Assembly: GCA_029339505.1 (NCBI GenBank)
Contig: JAQISU010000036.1
Location: 5,699,501 to 5,763,500, forward strand
Length of the DNA stretch: 64,000 nt
Direction: 5' to 3'
Origin: Unio delphinus
Lineage: Eukaryota; Mollusca; Bivalvia; Unionida; Unionidae
Shown here: positions 62,297 through 64,000 of the stretch, one piece after another
Layout of the letters: each line of letters begins with the position of its first letter
How positions within the stretch are numbered: the first letter of the stretch is position 1
The notes under the pieces: model-generated
Told to the model about the DNA's origin: nothing
Seen by the model: the letters and a program-made list of their open reading frames with translations, nothing else
Databases searched by the model: none
Translations under genes and position numbers: made by a program

Positions 62297-62465
62297 CCAT
62301 TTACTGGATTGGTCACAATAGCGTCTGGCTCTTCAAATTTATTTCGGACAATCACTTTCTGTGAAGAACCATCCAAACTAAGTACAGCTATTATCCCATT
62401 TTCTTTGTCTGTATAAAATAATAATCTCGACGTCGGATCTACTGCAATTCCTTGAGGTGAAGAGT
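62297..62465 (-). CDS. LRP-like receptor: YWTD propeller exon
   Basis: The 169-nt exon encodes SSPQGIAVDPTSRLLFYTD and VLSLDGSSQKVIVRN, then EEPDAIVTNPVN. LFYTD is the YWTD-type motif, and PQGIAVDP is the conserved opening of a blade. Acceptor TGTAG and donor G|GTAATT are good, and phases match the neighbours. Confidence 0.88.
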
Positions 62466-62647
62466 CTACAATGGGAAAGTGTATTTAACGAAATAATAAC
62501 AAATACACTAGAATTGTCAAAATTTAAGATCCATTAAATAATCATAATAATCAAAATAAGTATTTCTGACCTCAAAAATGTATATTCATTTGGTCCAATA
62601 TAACATGTAAAAAGCATAGATAAATAGATAGATAAATAGATAGATAA

Positions 62648-62752
62648 ATACATACATACATACATACATACATACATGCATGCATGCATGCATGCATGCA
62701 TGCATACATACATACATACATACATACATACATACATACATACATACATACA

Positions 62753-62783
<31 letters not shown>
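62648..62783. repeat. (CATA)n/(CATG)n microsatellite
   Basis: CATA units with a central run of CATG (about 62677-62704), preceded by GATA units. Confidence 0.95.
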
Positions 62784-63118
62784 TGCATAACCGAGTACTA
62801 AAATGCAATAGTGTTAACTATCTGCAAGCACACTTTGTAGATGATGGTAAAGACAATATGGTGGAAACTCTTTATAGATGAAGTGAGGCAATATGGTACA
62901 AACACTTTGTAGAAAATGGATGAAGGATGATGGTGAAGACAATAGGGTGCACACACACTTTGTAGATGATATATTGCTTATTTTGAGTTTACAAAACTGT
63001 TTTTGGATAATTTTATGATACACACTTGTGTGTCAAGAAACATAAAATAACTCTGAAATAACGCATATAACATATTATAAAATAAATCTGTACAAACCTT
63101 ACCAGAAAGATAACTTAC

Positions 63119-63166
63119 TGACTTTTAAATGGCGTATAAACTTTTCGTTCCTTCCAGAGACGGTAG
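63119..63166 (-). CDS. LRP-like receptor: short upstream propeller exon
   Basis: The 48-nt exon between CTCAG and A|GTAAGT encodes TVSGRNEKFIRHLKV. The phase-1 exit matches the entry of the next exon, giving the strand just before the PQGIAVDP blade. It is the most 5' exon of the gene I can recognise; earlier exons lie beyond the right edge. Confidence 0.6.
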
Positions 63167-63265
63167 CTGAGAAAATCATATGAAGCAGATCGTGGATTAC
63201 AATGGTACACGCTACAATGTCTAAACTTAAAACGTACAGCACGTCGTCAAATCAAAATAGCGTAC

Positions 63266-63267
<2 letters not shown>

Positions 63268-63355
<88 letters not shown>
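63268..63355. repeat. (AT)n microsatellite
   Basis: About 88 bp of pure AT in the intron upstream of the last recognised exon. Confidence 0.95.
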
Positions 63356-63359
<4 letters not shown>

Positions 63360-63619
63360 CGTTGAACAGAATACAGGAAATCGGTTTAAAAGATATTGTT
63401 TATAACATCTGATATTCGTGATCACTTAGGACATATGAATATGTCAGAATTTTCAGAGTCGGTATCGATGTTTAAATTTGGTCTAAATACCATATTGTAT
63501 ATATGCATGACATTTCTCTGCTCAAGGGCACCATGTCCTCTCCTACATTAAGTTACGACTATATTTGTAGTATATATGAGACTTTCAGCCGTCTATTTGT
63601 TTGTGTTTCAATGTCTATA

Positions 63620-63842
63620 TGAATGTGCTAGCTATGAATGTGCTTGCCATAAATGTTTTAACTATCAATATGTTAGCTATCAATGTGCTAGCTATAAATG
63701 TGTTAACTATCACTGTGTCAACTATCAATGTGCTAGCTATGAATATGTTAACTATCAATGTATTAACTATCAATTTGTTAGCAATGGATGTGTTAGCTAT
63801 CAATGTGTTAACTATCAATATGTTACGTATAAATGTATTAAT
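63620..63842. repeat. Minisatellite, 15-bp unit, about 14 copies
   Basis: The unit is close to AACTATCAATGTGTT, with GCTAGC variants. All frames stay open because 15 is a multiple of three; the ORFs here are not genes. Confidence 0.9.
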
Positions 63843-64000
63843 TAGTAACGTGTGTACAAATACTGATATTGCACAATTATTATACATGCGGATACCCATA
63901 TATAAAAAATAACATCATTTCATATTGACCTTTATTTGTATTATTGCTATATCAAAATAATAATAATAATAATTGTTATTATTATTTTTGTTATCATTAT

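Overview
The window is animal nuclear DNA, most likely from a mollusc (probably a bivalve or gastropod). This is inferred from long (AT)n, (CT)n and tetranucleotide tracts, many minisatellites, tRNA-derived SINEs with a shared core, fragments of one non-LTR retrotransposon family, and a spliced LDL-receptor-related gene with conventional GT/AG junctions. No search was run, so the species is not identified.

Positions 1 to about 16.2 kb are an integrated Polinton/Maverick-like (adintovirus-like) DNA virus, cut by the left window edge. Leftward-transcribed structural genes fill 18-6616: a spike/minor-capsid-like protein, a fibre-like protein, an adenain-type protease, a pX-like protein, the double-jelly-roll major capsid protein (MCP), a pVI-like protein and a late protein of unknown role. 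A repeat-rich control region follows (6.6-9.4 kb). It holds foldbacks and a duplicated TATA promoter module. Next come an HNH endonuclease and a small Cys-rich protein on the minus strand. The rightward replication gene (10.3-13.8 kb) reads as family B DNA polymerase, then SF1 helicase, then HNH domain. It converges on the retroviral-type integrase. A zinc-ribbon/phospholipase A2 gene and the packaging ATPase diverge from each other at 15.26 kb. A 253-bp foldback (15952-16204) may mark the right end. The replication gene, integrase, MCP, spike, fibre, PLA2 and Cys-rich genes all carry stops or frameshifts. The copy is therefore decaying, although shifts in homopolymers could be assembly errors. 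The ATPase, protease, pX-like, pVI-like and 271-aa genes look intact.

From 16.2 to 39 kb the DNA is mostly non-coding. It contains a candidate signal-peptide exon (18484-18604, minus), an unrecognised ORF (near 19 kb), a LINE 3' end (about 20.1-20.85 kb), two SINEs, and long micro- and minisatellite arrays.

From 39.4 to 63.2 kb lies the 3' part of an LRP-like receptor gene on the minus strand. Eight exons with matching phases encode part of a YWTD beta-propeller, one EGF module, a transmembrane helix and a short tail. Its introns are full of minisatellites. One intron carries a 6.8-kb DNA transposon (46007-52801) with 37-bp perfect terminal inverted repeats and an intact 684-aa DDE transposase ending in a SWIM-type zinc motif.
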